Shown piece after piece: positions 23,993-35,783 of a stretch of DNA of 64,000 nt. The stretch covers positions 14,170,539-14,234,538 of the forward strand of contig OY987248.1 of assembly GCA_963920765.1 (NCBI GenBank), given 5' to 3'. The notes below the pieces were generated by a model. That model ran no database searches. It was given only the letters and a program-made list of their open reading frames with translations, and was not told where the DNA came from. Both the position numbers and the translations under genes were made by a program. Each line of letters opens with the position of its first letter. The first letter of the stretch is position 1. The stretch comes from Ulota crispa. Taxonomy: Eukaryota; Streptophyta; Bryopsida; Orthotrichales; Orthotrichaceae.

Positions 23993-25185
23993 AAACAACA
24001 ATCGCTGCAAGTGTGTGCAAAGCTAGGGAGGGTAAGAGCAGTAGGCTTGTTTTATGTTGAATTGTATCTATAAGGAATAATGTAGATGTATATTGATTCC
24101 AACAATTGATTTGCTTGTTCACTATGACAGAGACCAGTAATATCATTGATAATTCTAGTGATGACTGATGATGGGTGTGCTCTTCTTTGGGACTGTCATC
24201 ACTAACTTGATTCCCATCATACTTAGCAAGTCAAGACTTTCCTAGCATAAATGTCTAGAAGCAGAAACTTTTGTAGTATTCCAACCGTGGAGCCTTTACA
24301 CTAACTAAGCTTTTAAGCTTGATGGTACGTCCGAGATCCAACATTCTACAAATAATGCTGGATAGTTGAAGTTATTTTGGCACAAGTCCATTATGAGACC
24401 GTTGTGCTGGATAATGTATACCTCTCCAAGTTTTCTAAAGTACCCATTTGTGTGAAATGGCTAATTGCCTGTGCAACAAAAGGAAGGAATAAAAAAGTGT
24501 CGATTTTCCTCCTTGAGTACCAATTCTAGCATGATTCCTTCGAAGCTTGCAACCCTTTGCATTTTTTTATAGATTTGAGTTTGCTTTTTTTGATAATGAA
24601 CAAATGAAGTAATATCTAACACTAAATGTAAACTTGCAAAAAATTTATACTTCCAAAAGTTACAATAATTGACAATTCATGTATATGTTGACATTTAGTG
24701 TTGATAACATTATGGAAATTGTTGACATTTAATGTTAGGCTTCGTAATTAGTGTTGCCAACACTGTTTGTCATTATTACTGTACTGAGTACTGACAGTGC
24801 AATGCAGCAAACCAGAATGCCACGTGGTACCTTTTCAGTTCCTTTGTCGGTGTCTATGTAAAATACTTTATATGGTAATAAAAATAATATATAAGCGCCG
24901 TCCCTTCATTAGTGCGCGATCCGCAACAAATTCAATTAAGAGTCGATATCTCTTGAATCTATATAATTGCAAATGTAAAGTACTAAACCGTTGTTTGTTT
25001 TGTCTTTTCTCTTGTTTTTTTTTTTTTTTTGGGGTGTTTTGCTAAAATGGTTCTTTTCCCTTTTGTAGGGAATTTGGTTCTTTGAGGCCTTTTCCTGCCA
25101 TGCTTTTCAGAGGTCTCCTTTTCAAATGGAAACGCTCGACAGTTCTGTCATTAACATTTCTGCTGTAACTTAATCAGAGAGTCGG
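23993..25185. other. Mixed stretch, edge of the 22.7-24.6 kb low-copy island
   Basis: Between 24290 and 24560 short frames on both strands look protein-like but none can be chosen. A T-run lies at 25014-25030. Short inverted words AACACTAAATGT/ACATTTAGTGTT occur around 24620-24710. Confidence 0.3.
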
Positions 25186-25189
25186 TTAA

Positions 25190-25282
25190 CCCTTAAATGC
25201 CCGAGGCACCAAAATTTGGTGGATTTTGCACCAAAATTTGGTGGATTTTACACCAAAATTTGATATGTAGGACATTTAGGGG
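25190..25282. mobile_element. Miniature TTAA element, 93 bp
   Basis: The tips are CCCTTAAATGCCC and the inverse GGACATTTAGGGG, with TTAA at 25186-25189 and 25283-25286. The interior is almost entirely a threefold tandem of CACCAAAATTTGGTGGATTTT-type units, each with a short palindrome (CACCAAAATTTGGTG). Confidence 0.8.
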
Positions 25283-25349
25283 TTAAGTTAAGCCAGCATT
25301 TGGGGAGAAATTTCAGCTGCACAAGTTTTTCTCCAGATAAGGAAGAGGC

Positions 25350-25477
25350 GTCCTTTGCAAAAATCCTACATTTCTTATTTACAACTGGTTTGTTTAGTGC
25401 ATGCACTGCGTATTGCTTATACACTCATATAAAAATCAATAATTTTACAAAAGTTTAACCAATTTTTATCCAATTAA
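25350..25477 (-). repeat. Fragment of repeat L ending at a TTAA insertion
   Basis: It matches copy A at about 10700-10822 ('atcctacatttct', 'tttagtgcatgcact', 'taaccaatttttat'). Similarity stops exactly at TTAA (25474-25477), where CCCCTAAACGACC, the tip of a TTAA element, begins. The other end of that element is not found. Confidence 0.55.
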
Positions 25478-25898
25478 CCCCTAAACGACCAAATTGCTTT
25501 TTATTTTTGGTAACATAGGAATTTTGGGCAAGCTAGTACTTATAGAACAATAAATATATTTACACAAGAATTTAGAGGATGTGTGTTCAAGAAGTAGCTT
25601 GCAATAATTTTCAAACCATTTCAATTTGTAAAAAAACATTATGATGAAATATGTTGTTTATTTTGCTCAAGGATCAGCACATGTACATTTATTTATACTC
25701 CATTTGAAATTTTGGGGTCTTGCCCAAAGGTTGAGGGGCAAAGCTAATTCTTTGTTAGACTATGACCCAACCTCATTCCATGAAGGCAATTGTTTTTGCT
25801 TATAAGCCTTTGCTTCACCTATATTGAAGTGGCCCTACGTTGATCAAGCTTGTCAAAGCCACAATTTTTGGTCAATTCCTTATATTATTTTCCTTCCT
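25478..25898. mobile_element. Truncated TTAA element
   Basis: Only the left tip (CCCCTAAACGACC) is recognisable. The interior is AT-rich and non-coding. Confidence 0.4.
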
Positions 25899-25902
25899 TT
25901 AA

Positions 25903-26768
25903 CCCCTAAAGCCCCAAAGTCCCCTTGGGGGACTTTCAGGATATAGGGTAGGCTCCTATGACTTCAAATTTTTACATTATTTTTTGAAACTTTTTATGAG
26001 TGTGTAGGAATGTATAAGGTTTGTGGGATGCAAAAAATCATTTGATTATGTCACACGGTTCACAAGTTATGGGCTTTTTTTGGCCAAAAGCAGTTTGAGG
26101 GGCAGCTTGGCAAGGGAGAAAATATTAACTTTGAAGGGAAGGGAGTAAGGAGGAGTTGCCACATGTTGCTTTGGTGGCCCCTATTATTTCCCCTTTCATT
26201 TTCAATTAGGAGGTTAGATTGGGCTTTGGGAGCTTCTAATTTTAGAGTTTTCAAACTTTTTTTTCAACATTTGAAGTACGTGTTAAACTTCAAACATGCC
26301 GTTTGGATTTTCCATATCTAAAAACATGTGGTGGGAAACTTCACTCAAAAATGTCATAGTGTATTTGCAAAACTTGTCATATAGTGGCATTGCAATATTT
26401 TTTAGGATGTGTTTTATGTCTTTGATAGCCTTATAAATTGGTTTTCAAAGGTCTAACTTGATTACCTACAAGGCAAAATTACAACTTCAAGGTTTGTAAT
26501 GCAAAAGAAATCAGCAGATGGTGGTCAAAGCCATTTGAAAATTTTGGGCACAGTGGGAAAAAAATACTTTTTCCTTCAAATGCTCATAACTTTCAATTTG
26601 TATGGTCAAATGTCACGAAATTTTTACCACTTCTTCTTCTACAAGTGCATTACAAGATCCTATGGTTAGATTTTTAAGGACATCATTTTGTTGAAATTTT
26701 TGATAAACACAGCAATAGGGGCAGTTTTGAGTTATTTTTGGTAGAAAATGGCCTTGGTAGTTTAGGGA
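25903..26768. mobile_element. TTAA element, long family
   Basis: The tips are CCCCTAAAGCCCC and the inverse AGTTTAGGGA, with TTAA on both sides (25899-25902, 26769-26772). Near the left tip 'ccccaaagtccccttgggg' and near the right end 'acaagatcctatggt' are landmarks shared with the other long-family members. Confidence 0.8.
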
Positions 26769-26772
26769 TTAA

Positions 26773-27550
26773 AGCTAGCTAAAATCAATAACTCTACCCT
26801 TCATGTTTTGAAAATATTATTGTACATGGAAGCTAAAATTTGTTGAAAAAATGGCTATGTATGAGAATTTTCTTGAAGCTAATTTTGTACTCTATTTTTT
26901 TAGTATGTGTTCTTTAATTCAAAATGTTATGAATTTTTTTAGGCATGTGACTAGATCTATTATGGAAGTCATTTTAAAAAATCACAAGCAAAAACGTGAT
27001 ATTAATTAATACAAAAGCCTCCTTGAATTAGAGCTACCAAGGATTTGAATGCCCCAAAAAAACTATATCTCACTTCAAACTCTATAACTTCACAATTTAT
27101 GTGAAAAATATCTTTTATCTTTTTATATGAAACACGGTTGAAGAACTTTAGGAGTTAATACAAGTTTCAGTCAATATTTTTGGCATTTCATTTATTTGGC
27201 TGACTTTCTATTGTTTTTCAAATCTCCCCGCCCCGTGCTTACAATATTGACCGGTTTTCCCATAACATCTTTGGTTCAAGTTATTTTTTCCTTGTGTTTT
27301 CAATTTTATACCAGTCAATTTCCTATAATTTGAACTTATTACCAGTTTAAAATCAAGATAATAAAAAAAACAATGTCTTAGTGTTGATATTGGTTTTTAT
27401 TTTTTATTTAAATGTATATGCTTTTGGTATGCAACTTTGGCATGAATAAAATATGGCATAGCCCACCATATAAAAGCCAGGTTTGTCAAAAGTCCCAAAT
27501 GAAACTGAGATTGAAAATGAAAACCTTGACTAACTTCACAGCAAAATTGT
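26773..27550. other. AT-rich stretch, nothing recognised
   Basis: I see no gene or element end here. Confidence 0.45.
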
Positions 27551-27554
27551 TTAG

Positions 27555-28468
27555 CCCCTAAAGGACTGAGCCTTTTTTTCACGAAAGTCATTGAAATTTG
27601 CCACTTCTAGGACAACAAATAGAAAGGTGGATTTTTTTTTCAAATCCAATTGTAGGATCTTGTCCTAGACTATGGGAGGTATTTGTGGGGAAAAATCAGC
27701 TCATTCTAGATGTAGGAGTGAGATATTGACATTTGAAGTGCAAAAGAAATTCCTTGCTGCCCAAAAAATTTAGAAGCCTTTGACCTCTCCTATATCAAAA
27801 AAATTGCTCTACGCAAAGTTGAGGTTTAATTGTTCCATGTAGAAGACCAAGTTAGGTAAGTGTGGGAGGATTTTCAAATGAATTGGAGATGTGAATCATA
27901 CTTTGTAAAATCTTGCAATGCCGTAAGGCCATGAAATTTGCATATACATGAGGCAAAATTGGAGGATTTATGTAAAATTGAGAAATTTGAGTTACTTTGA
28001 TCCAAATGGTAAAAACAAAGGAATCTTAGTCTACTACAACTTGGAAAAAAAGAAGTAAAAAAATATATACAGAGAGCTCAAAAAAGTGAAGCACCAAATT
28101 TTACAAGGGGCATAAGGAATGGAGGTTTGGGAGCTCCATACCTACCTACAAACTAAAACTTTTCACTCATCAATCAAAATTGAATGATTAAAAGCTTCCC
28201 ACATATATGTAAGTCTAAAGAACCAATTTCAGATTTTTATCTTAAAAAATACAATTTTTAAAAAAGTTTTTGGGCTTCATGTTTTCCAGAAATTCATGCA
28301 TAACTTCTTCAATAAATGTTGGAATGAAGAAAAAAATAAATTTGCACTTACATGTTTGAATTCCCCACCATCCTCAAAAATTTCAAAAAAATTTCAAAAA
28401 TTGATTTAGTCATAAGTACATGCCCAAAGTCCCATTTGTCCCCCAAGTGGGCAACAGTCCTTTATGGG
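27555..28468. mobile_element. TTAA element, long family (914 bp)
   Basis: The tips are CCCCTAAAGGACTG and the inverse CAGTCCTTTATGGG; flanks are TTAG (one change from TTAA) and TTAA. It is the inverted twin of 60753-61667 with almost the same length (915 bp), sharing 'cctagactatgggagg', 'gaccaagttaggtaagtgtg' and 'tacatgcccaa'. Confidence 0.85.
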
Positions 28469-28472
28469 TTAA

Positions 28473-28995
28473 TCAACTTAAACTTAAAAATAGAAAGTTG
28501 ACTTGACCTTCATATACTTAGAAATCCATATCAAAATTCGAACAAATCCATTTTCCCCTCACATACATGAAAGCAACCATTATTTAGCTATTTAGCACAT
28601 AACCAAAAAAAAAGTTTAATCTATCTTTTTACTCAAAGTTCAATACAAATTTCGAATCAAAGTCATAGAGATTATTAATTTGAAATTGGAATAGCCGGCT
28701 CCTCCACAATGCCCCACTCGAAATGATTATATTATAATCACAAAATGAGAAAAATCACTTATTGTCCAACAATCCAAGATTTGACACCAAGAATGTTGAT
28801 GCAAGAGTCAAAGCAAAAAAGAACATAATGAAAATAGTGATTCAAGAAAGGAACTCTAGAACTCAATTGTGGGCTTGATGGATGATGTGAGCTAGTCAGA
28901 GGTACTTCAGGTTGTGTAAAAGGGAATTGGCACAAAATACAAGCTGATTCTTTCACTTCGACTAGTAATCATTTATCAACCACTAATTGGAAAAA
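28473..28995. other. AT-rich stretch, nothing recognised
   Basis: There is no supported feature before the next MITE. Confidence 0.45.
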
Positions 28996-29312
28996 GGGAA
29001 AATTTCATGGATACCCTGAAGTTTGCAATATTTCATAGATACTTTGCTTTTTCAGATTTTCAGAAATATCACAAATACCCCTTGACCAAAAAAATTAGGC
29101 ATTTGTTTGGTTATGCATGTCATTTTCTTTTCTTTTTGTGCATACATGACTTCTTTCTTGTTATGTGTGCACACAAAGGAAGAAGGGAAGTGACATGCAC
29201 AACAAAACAGACACCTAAATTTCTTGGTCCAAGAGTATTTGTGATATTTCTGAAAAAATAGGGGTGTCTATGAAAATATTGCAAACTTCAAGGGTATCCA
29301 TGAAATTTTCCC
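28996..29312. mobile_element. MITE with GGGAAAATTTCATGGATACC ends
   Basis: A 317-bp element with inverted ends of about 47 bases: both begin GGGAAAATTTCATGGATACC read inward and continue through 'gaagtttgcaatattt'. The target duplication is unclear. The 84-codon open frame inside starts within the terminal repeat and is not a gene. Confidence 0.88.
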
Positions 29313-30590
29313 TTGCAAAAACTACCTCCCTTGGTGAAAGGTGCTCTTAGAAAGAGATGTGTGCGCAAGTACTAGTGTGCATGTGAGTAAGAAAAGTAGA
29401 TCAAAGAGGAGTGCAAGCAAGAATAAAAGAGCTAGGGTGCAAGCAAGAGTAAAAAAAGTGAAGTTTAGGAGAAGTGTGGAAAAAATAAATATGACATGGT
29501 AGGGGATAAAGCATCAAGGTAAGTAAGAAATGAAGAAAATTATTTTAAATTATTGGATTTTGACGTTGGCATGTACCTTGTACCCTTTCACATTGCAAGT
29601 AAGTGGTTGCTCACATCTACCAAAATATGTAAAATTTACAAATCTTTTTGCCACAAGATGTAATGAGCAAGCGGCAAGAATCTAGTGCTTTTCAAGAAGA
29701 CCTAAGTAATAAATCTAGCAGTTTTTCCCCTTGATCAGTTGACTCCATTGTTTGTTTGGTTTTGTATGTGGCATCTTTAGACTCAACTAGAAAATTTTCA
29801 AGTTTAGCTATTTCCTCGACTAATTCACATTCTATTGCCTCTTTTGTTTGTATATATGTATGTGAAATTTTTGTCTTACCTAGTAGATTGTAGGTTGATT
29901 GTGGTTCCAAATTTGAGTGTTTGAATAGTGGTTCACATTTTGTCTCAAGTTTGAAGTATTATTGAACTTTCAATCCTGATTGGGTGAGAGGTTGAATACT
30001 AAGACTTAGGAATAGTTTATAGTTTTGTGTTAATGCGAAATGCATACATACATAGCAACTTTTTTTGCCATCAAGAATGGAGGGCTTTGCTTTGAGAATT
30101 GATTTTTTTCATAACAACTGTCCAACTTTTAAGAGAAGCAAATCCCACTAGTTTTAAAGCATTTTATTCAGTTTTTTTTGTTATATCCAATTTACCTTTT
30201 ACAATCCAACAAAATTGGGATCTTGTATATGTTGAACTGGAACTCAAGAGTGGGTTGTTGAGACATAGTCTAAAATTGCGCTTTATTGCTTCATACTAAG
30301 TTATGACTCTCAAGGTTCAACTCAGAATTACTTGCATAACAACATTTGTCTTGAAGATTTTGGCTCCAACAAATTGAGATTATGCTCAAGATTTGAATTT
30401 AATTACCAAACCAAAAATGATTGGTAGCCAAGTCCTAATCAGCGAGTGTTTTACATAAACATTCAAACATTTATACACTTTACAGTGAGGAAGGACATGC
30501 ATGAATTGCAAAGGTACAAAAGTTGAGTCTTGGTTGAATTCTTGTGACTTTCTAAATTTCAATTTTTGTGTTTTAATGTATATTTAGTGA
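29313..30590. other. AT-rich stretch, nothing recognised
   Basis: Short open frames only (for example 29692-29910 minus); none is distinguishable from noise. Confidence 0.4.
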
Positions 30591-30595
30591 GACTT

Positions 30596-30700
30596 TGAGG
30601 TGTTAACCCCTGAGGTGTTAACCCGTGAGGTGTTAACCCCTGAGGTGTTAACCCGTGAGGTGTTAACCCCTGAGGTGTTAACCCCTGAGGTGTTAACCCT
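30596..30700 (+). repeat. 15-bp tandem repeat made of TTAA-element tip sequence
   Basis: Seven head-to-tail copies of TGAGGTGTTAACCC(C/G/T). Each unit contains TTAACCC, the target plus tip of the TTAA elements, and the last unit merges into the real left end of the element at 30697. The array therefore looks like amplification of the element junction. Confidence 0.9.
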
Positions 30701-31429
30701 TGAGCACCCCAGAGGCCCAAATGTGGCCTCTCAAGATTTCACAAGCCTATTTGAAAGACTGAATTTAATTATTTGACTTTGCTATAAATTACAATTATCA
30801 AGGTACTCAAGTGGTCCATGCAAGTGAAGTAATGACAAGTCAAGTCAATTGTTGTACAAGTACCTCCGGAGGTTTGATTGCATGGAACACAATACAAAGC
30901 TAGGTGACAAGTAGCACTTAGAAGTTACAATTGGTCAATATTCCTTGCAAGCTTCCTTGCAATGTGTTTTGTGGTAGCAAGGAATACATTGGCAAGCGTT
31001 CAAACATGTTCTAAACCCTTTTCAAGGTAATCCTCACCAATTTTGCTGGTCATTTTTTTCTGTGCAATTGCAATTTGAAGCCCTAAAGTTAGCATTCAAA
31101 TAACTACAATCTTTAGTAATTTGCGTATGTGTGCATTCACATCTAATCTTGCTACCCACAAATTTTGAGATGAATGGAAGGCTTACAGAATTTTTTAAAA
31201 ATCAATACATAGCAACTATCTGCCAAATATTGAGATTTTGCCATCAAATGTTATAATCTTCCATCTCCCATGGTCAATTGTTCCCAAAACTAGCAAGCCA
31301 TTTTCAAAGTAGGTGTTCCATTGTTTTCAAAGGTCACTTTTTGTGAATCATCCAATTGACTAAGATATGATACATCAGAGTTGTAAATCTCCAAAAAACC
31401 TGATTTTGGTGAAAATGGGGCACTCAGGG
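30697..31429. mobile_element. TTAA element, 0.75-kb family
   Basis: The tips are CCCTTGAGCACCCC and the inverse GGGGCACTCAGGG, with TTAA at 30693-30696 and 31430-31433. It is the inverted counterpart of 34308-35062 (shared 'gtgtgcattcacatctaa' and 'tgaatcatccaattgac'). Confidence 0.85.
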
Positions 31430-31433
31430 TTAA

Positions 31434-32230
31434 ATGTTACACAAATGACATTCATTCAGTTCAAAACCAAAGGTCACGGATACATTCTCTCATGACCTTG
31501 GAACAAGAACATTAATTTTTTTGAATTTGATAATTTTACAACATTCTTATGCTCAACCACACAAGTTTCCACGACTCTTCTAATCACTTCTTTTTGCTCC
31601 CTACAATTTAACTCTTCAAGCGTTTCATATTGAATTAGAACTACACTAAATAATGCATTTAGGTTGCCGTCTTACCTTGAAAAGTGATCTCATGACTCAT
31701 TACTTAATCATTTGAAGGTGCATACAACTCTCTAGATACTAGAATTTCACATGATTTATGACCTTGATGTAGCTAGTTTGTCTTTGTGCAAGATTGTTGT
31801 TGGTGTGCCCTTTAATAATTGCTTATTGTAGTATATATTGATGAAAATTATAACCGGTGGTGTTAGCAAGTGTTTATGTAGTGTAAAATGTTCAGAAATT
31901 AGTGTGGGTAACCTAAATGCACTATATAATGTAGTGCGATTGGGATCTGGGACAGACTGTGAACCAGCTAGTTTAAGCTTATAGTTGCGCAAATTTTCAC
32001 TAAAATTGTACCTCGTTTTGGGAAATGACCCGAAGTGTTTAAAAAAAGTGGAAGAAATCGCCAAACATTGAAAATGAAGATCCGAAGTAAAAGGGCTAGG
32101 GTGAACTAACCCCCTCAGTCCTTTCTTGGATGAGTAGGGCCAAGAGCTCAATCACCTAGCTCAATCAACGATTCTAGGAGGTTGTGGGACCAGGGTGAAA
32201 AAATTCTACTTTTTGCATTTCAAAAATCCT
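31434..32230. other. Low-feature stretch with one long minus-strand open frame
   Basis: The minus strand is open from about 32151 to 31756 (131 codons, TTG start, no ATG near the start). Roughly one frame this long is expected by chance in a window of this size and composition, so I do not call a gene. Confidence 0.35.
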
Positions 32231-32244
32231 AAAAATTTCTAAAT

Positions 32245-32405
32245 TTATCATTAGTAGATTGAATCTAAAATGTTTGACTTCATATTTGGATTCAAAGATC
32301 TTAGTTTAGTCAAGAAATCGAAAGGAATATATGATTGAACATGGGGACAAATTATTACTTTTACCCTTACTTAAGAGTTACAGACTTTTCCACCCTGGTT
32401 AGAAA
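32245..32405 (+). repeat. Dispersed repeat D, copy 1
   Basis: It shares an ordered set of blocks ('catatttggattc', 'tcttagtttagtc', 'caaattattactttt', 'cttttccaccctgg') with copies at 43490-43640, 50735-50965, 61672-61780 and 61940-62105. All are in the same orientation. Element ends are not visible. Confidence 0.6.
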
Positions 32406-32409
32406 AAGT

Positions 32410-33375
32410 GGATGTGTGGTGATAGAACCCTATAGCCCCATTCATCCAGGCATGTGGCAATGAGGGGGTCAGTTCCAGGGGTCATAAATTCATTTTTCAT
32501 TTTTAGCTTCACTTTCTAAAATTGTGGATTGTAGGTCAAAAAATTTACTACCTACCTTATATTTTGTAGAGGGCAAGTTGCAACCGTTTATCTTTTTGTT
32601 TAGTATTTTGGCTACAAAATTTTCCTTGGCTAGAAACTTTTAGCTACATGTCTTGCAACTTATTGAGATATAAATGGCAACTATCAAGTTTTTTTATTAT
32701 ATATTCTCTAACTATGTGAATTGGTGATGTCTAAAATCAAACTTCCAAAGCTATTTTATTTTGTTATTTATTGTGTTGAAATTGGACATTTGTAAAGTGT
32801 AAACTAACAATATAAATTGAAAATATACAGCTCTACAATGGCAATGCAACAAAAATGAAAGCAAGAGTATATTCATCATGCAAATGATAACTATTAACAC
32901 TAGTTATTCTCCAAGAGCCGATTTCATCTCACATCCCCAATGTTTATGTATACAAATGATATGATGCCAAATTTGCAATTCCCTTGCTTTTGCAGAACAA
33001 ATAGGGTAGAAACTCATCAAATAACAAGGTCCAATAAAGTTGCAATTATGATGAAGTTGACAATTGCAATTGCTATCAAGAGTTACCAAAATGGATACCC
33101 ACATTATACCCTTTTGATCCTACCAAAGGCAAAGTGGCACTTGACTCCTAACTTGAATGAATAGTGGGGGGAAATCAAATGTGACTCCTGACTATTGAAA
33201 GTGTTTGGGTCTAAGATCTCATTAGCTACTAGGACACTTTTCATATTACACCTTGTCTCACAAGCAATTTTACATCATAAACTTTTGGCTATTTTTTGAT
33301 TTTTTTTACAATTCACTTTTAGCACAATCAAAATTGAGGTAATTTTTTTGCTAAATTTAGCCAAAAATATTTGCG
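32410..33375. other. AT-rich stretch, nothing recognised
   Basis: No gene is supported. A G-rich run lies at 33165-33172. Confidence 0.4.
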
Positions 33376-34303
33376 CTGGTCAGTTCACTCCTGGCAGGTA
33401 AAAGGAGCATTAGATTCGCCGATCTCTGGATGAAGGTGGCGAGTAACAGCTGCAGTTTCGTGGATGAACCTGCACACGTGGTCGGTTAGATTCACCTTAT
33501 TGCATTGGCTTGCAAGCACAAGTGGGTACGTGTCACACGCCCAATGAAGTAAAAAAAAGCAAAAGATATGCCTGGAGTGAACCAACCGGGTCTCATCATA
33601 TCCAGCCAGCGCCAGCTAAATTGCACATAACTTGGTTCAGATCTTAATCCAGCTGCAGAAGCCCTGGTGTTCACAGAATCTTTCTTTTTTGCAGTTAGTG
33701 CCGCTCAGTGGTGTGTGTGGCGTAGGCAGGTGAGCTCAATGCAATGCAAGTCATTCATTTAATCCAGTGTACTGTCTTGTTTGGCAACATCAAAAAAGCT
33801 TGTATGCGAGGTTGGGAAAGATTCTTTGCGCAAATCTCCAGTTGATCCCTCAGGAGGTTGTTTCTGGGCTGTGATTGGTCATGCATGAATGCATGGCCTG
33901 GGCTCTATATTTGCTTCTGATTTGGTTATTTTTTCTCCTTTTCTTAGCCCACCAGAAGGGTCCAGCAAGACCTGGAATGTCGTTTCAGGGGTATTATAAC
34001 TGTTTCTCATGCATTCCGGACTGCGGAGCATGCACATGAAGTCATGAATCCTCAGGCGCTTCACAGGAATGCAGACAGTGCATGTACCTAATCCCCTCTT
34101 TCCCTTCTTCGTCCGGCCCCTGCCTCCCCCACCGCCCCCCCTCCCTTCGTACTCCCTCTGCCTTACGGCATATATTTGACATTTTCCTAGAAATATTAGA
34201 GGCCACTCTCTCCTGCTGGTTTCTGAGTGTCAAACTGCCACCTTTTTCAACATGTTGCATCTCCTCGGAAATCGCTACACGTGCATTTAGGTTGCCTCAA
34301 CAA
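33376..34303 (+). promoter_or_regulatory. GC-richer low-copy island, promoter-like
   Basis: G-box/ABRE-like cores occur at 33475-33481 (CACACGTGG) and near 33523 (GTACGTGTC). A TATA-like CTATATTT lies near 33904 on the plus strand, followed by a pyrimidine-rich leader with C-rich tracts (34095-34150). It could be a host promoter and leader whose gene is interrupted at 34304 by the TTAA element. No convincing coding exon follows. Confidence 0.25.
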
Positions 34304-34307
34304 TCAA

Positions 34308-35062
34308 CCCCTAACCGCTTAGGCCATTTTCACCAAAATCACGGTTTTGGGAGACCAACAATTTTGATGTACTGTGTCTTAGTCAATTGGTTGATTCACA
34401 AAAAGTGACCATTGAAAATAGTGGAACACCTATTTAGAAAACTGTTTGAAAGTTTTGGGGACAATTGATAGTAGGAGATGGGAAATTATAACATTTGATC
34501 AAACAATATAAGATGACAAAATCTCATTTTTTGTTAGGTACATGCTATTTGACAATTTCTACAAAATTCTATAAGCCCCTAATTCATCTCAAATTTTGTG
34601 AGTAGCAAGGTTAGATGTGAATGCACACACTTACATTTCATTGAAGATTTTACTTCTTTGTATGTTGAATTTTGGGGCTTCAAACTGCTATTGAACAGAA
34701 ACAATGATTTGCACAATTGGTGAGGGCAGCCACAACAAGGATCTAGAACAAGCTTCAACGCTTGCCAGCAAATTTTTTACTACTACAAAGCATATGCGAG
34801 AAAGCTTGCAAGGCATATTAACCAGTTGCAGCCTATAGGACATTGCTTGCCACCTCGCCCCATATAGTGTTTCACTCAATTGAGACTCTCTAGGCACTTA
34901 TACAACATTTGGTTTGCTCTACCATCAATCCACATGCACAAACCACAGTTGAATATCTTGATAATTATAATTTATAGAAAGGTCAAAAATCATGATCTAG
35001 TACCTCAAAATGGCTTCTAAAATTAGGTGAAGACACTTCTAAGCCTCTTGGGCATTCAAGGA
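34308..35062. mobile_element. TTAA element, 0.75-kb family (inverted copy)
   Basis: The tips are CCCCTAACCGCTTAGG and the inverse CATTCAAGGA; flanks are TCAA (one change) and TTAA (35063-35066). It faces the copy at 30697-31429, so the pair brackets 2.9 kb that includes the GC-richer island. Confidence 0.8.
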
Positions 35063-35066
35063 TTAA

Positions 35067-35549
35067 CGGGTTCATTGTTGTTATGCTTAAAACTTTACTT
35101 ACTGAAAACAAATAAAGAAATTGAACTTTAAAATAGACATCAAAGGACTAATATTGGGCTTTTACCCATTACTTTTAACTACGTGTTTGGGTGCTAGTAT
35201 CCCATTAAATGTTTTTCTTATTTAATTTGAAAATATTTTGGACATTGTATATTGTTAAAAATAACATTGGACAAATCTAAGATTGATTTAGATGAAACTA
35301 AAAACATAATTGAATAGAACATTCCATTAAACTCAACATTAGTGATTGGATTCAGGACCTTAAAATGTTGTTAGTGTCTCACATTATCGTATGTTTACAT
35401 GCGTCCAACCATTCTACAAATTTGAAACCCAACCATCCAAGGCCTCAATACTCCAAATGCAAGTGGTTTGCACCCTATAGTTTCAGAAACATTAAGAACT
35501 TAATTGCCCAAGAGCCCTACTTCCTAGATGTAGCCAATACTACAACGTG
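35067..35549. other. AT-rich stretch, nothing recognised
   Basis: I see no supported feature. Confidence 0.45.
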
Positions 35550-35553
35550 TTAA

Positions 35554-35779
35554 CCCTTAAACGTCTAAGTGTGTCGCTGCGATCAGTACAATGTGGCGTA
35601 TTTTTCTTGTATTTAGAATGAATTTACACCTCTACTATATTTGAGACCAACAAAGAAGTTGGAGAATAGATCAATGTGGTTCTAGTGGGCTACTTGAGAT
35701 CCCAAATTAAAATTTCTTATTGGTAGCAAATGACAATTATACGTAAGCGTATATACTATGCCCTATGGACGTTTAAGGG
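35554..35779. mobile_element. TTAA element, 225-bp family, copy 2
   Basis: The tips are CCCTTAAACGTC and the inverse GACGTTTAAGGG, with TTAA on both sides (35550-35553, 35780-35783). It is collinear with 6702-6926 at nearly identical length. Confidence 0.88.
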
Positions 35780-35783
35780 TTAA

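Noticed and set aside
29007..29261. 84-codon plus-strand open frame
   Set aside because: It starts inside the terminal inverted repeat of the MITE at 28996-29312 and has no protein features.
30693..30700. TTAACCC tips as mere low-complexity coincidence
   Set aside because: Considered, but the matching inverse tips at family-consistent distances and the paralogous empty sites make coincidence untenable for most copies.
31756..32151. 131-codon minus-strand frame
   Set aside because: No ATG at the start, and about one such frame is expected by chance in this AT-rich window.
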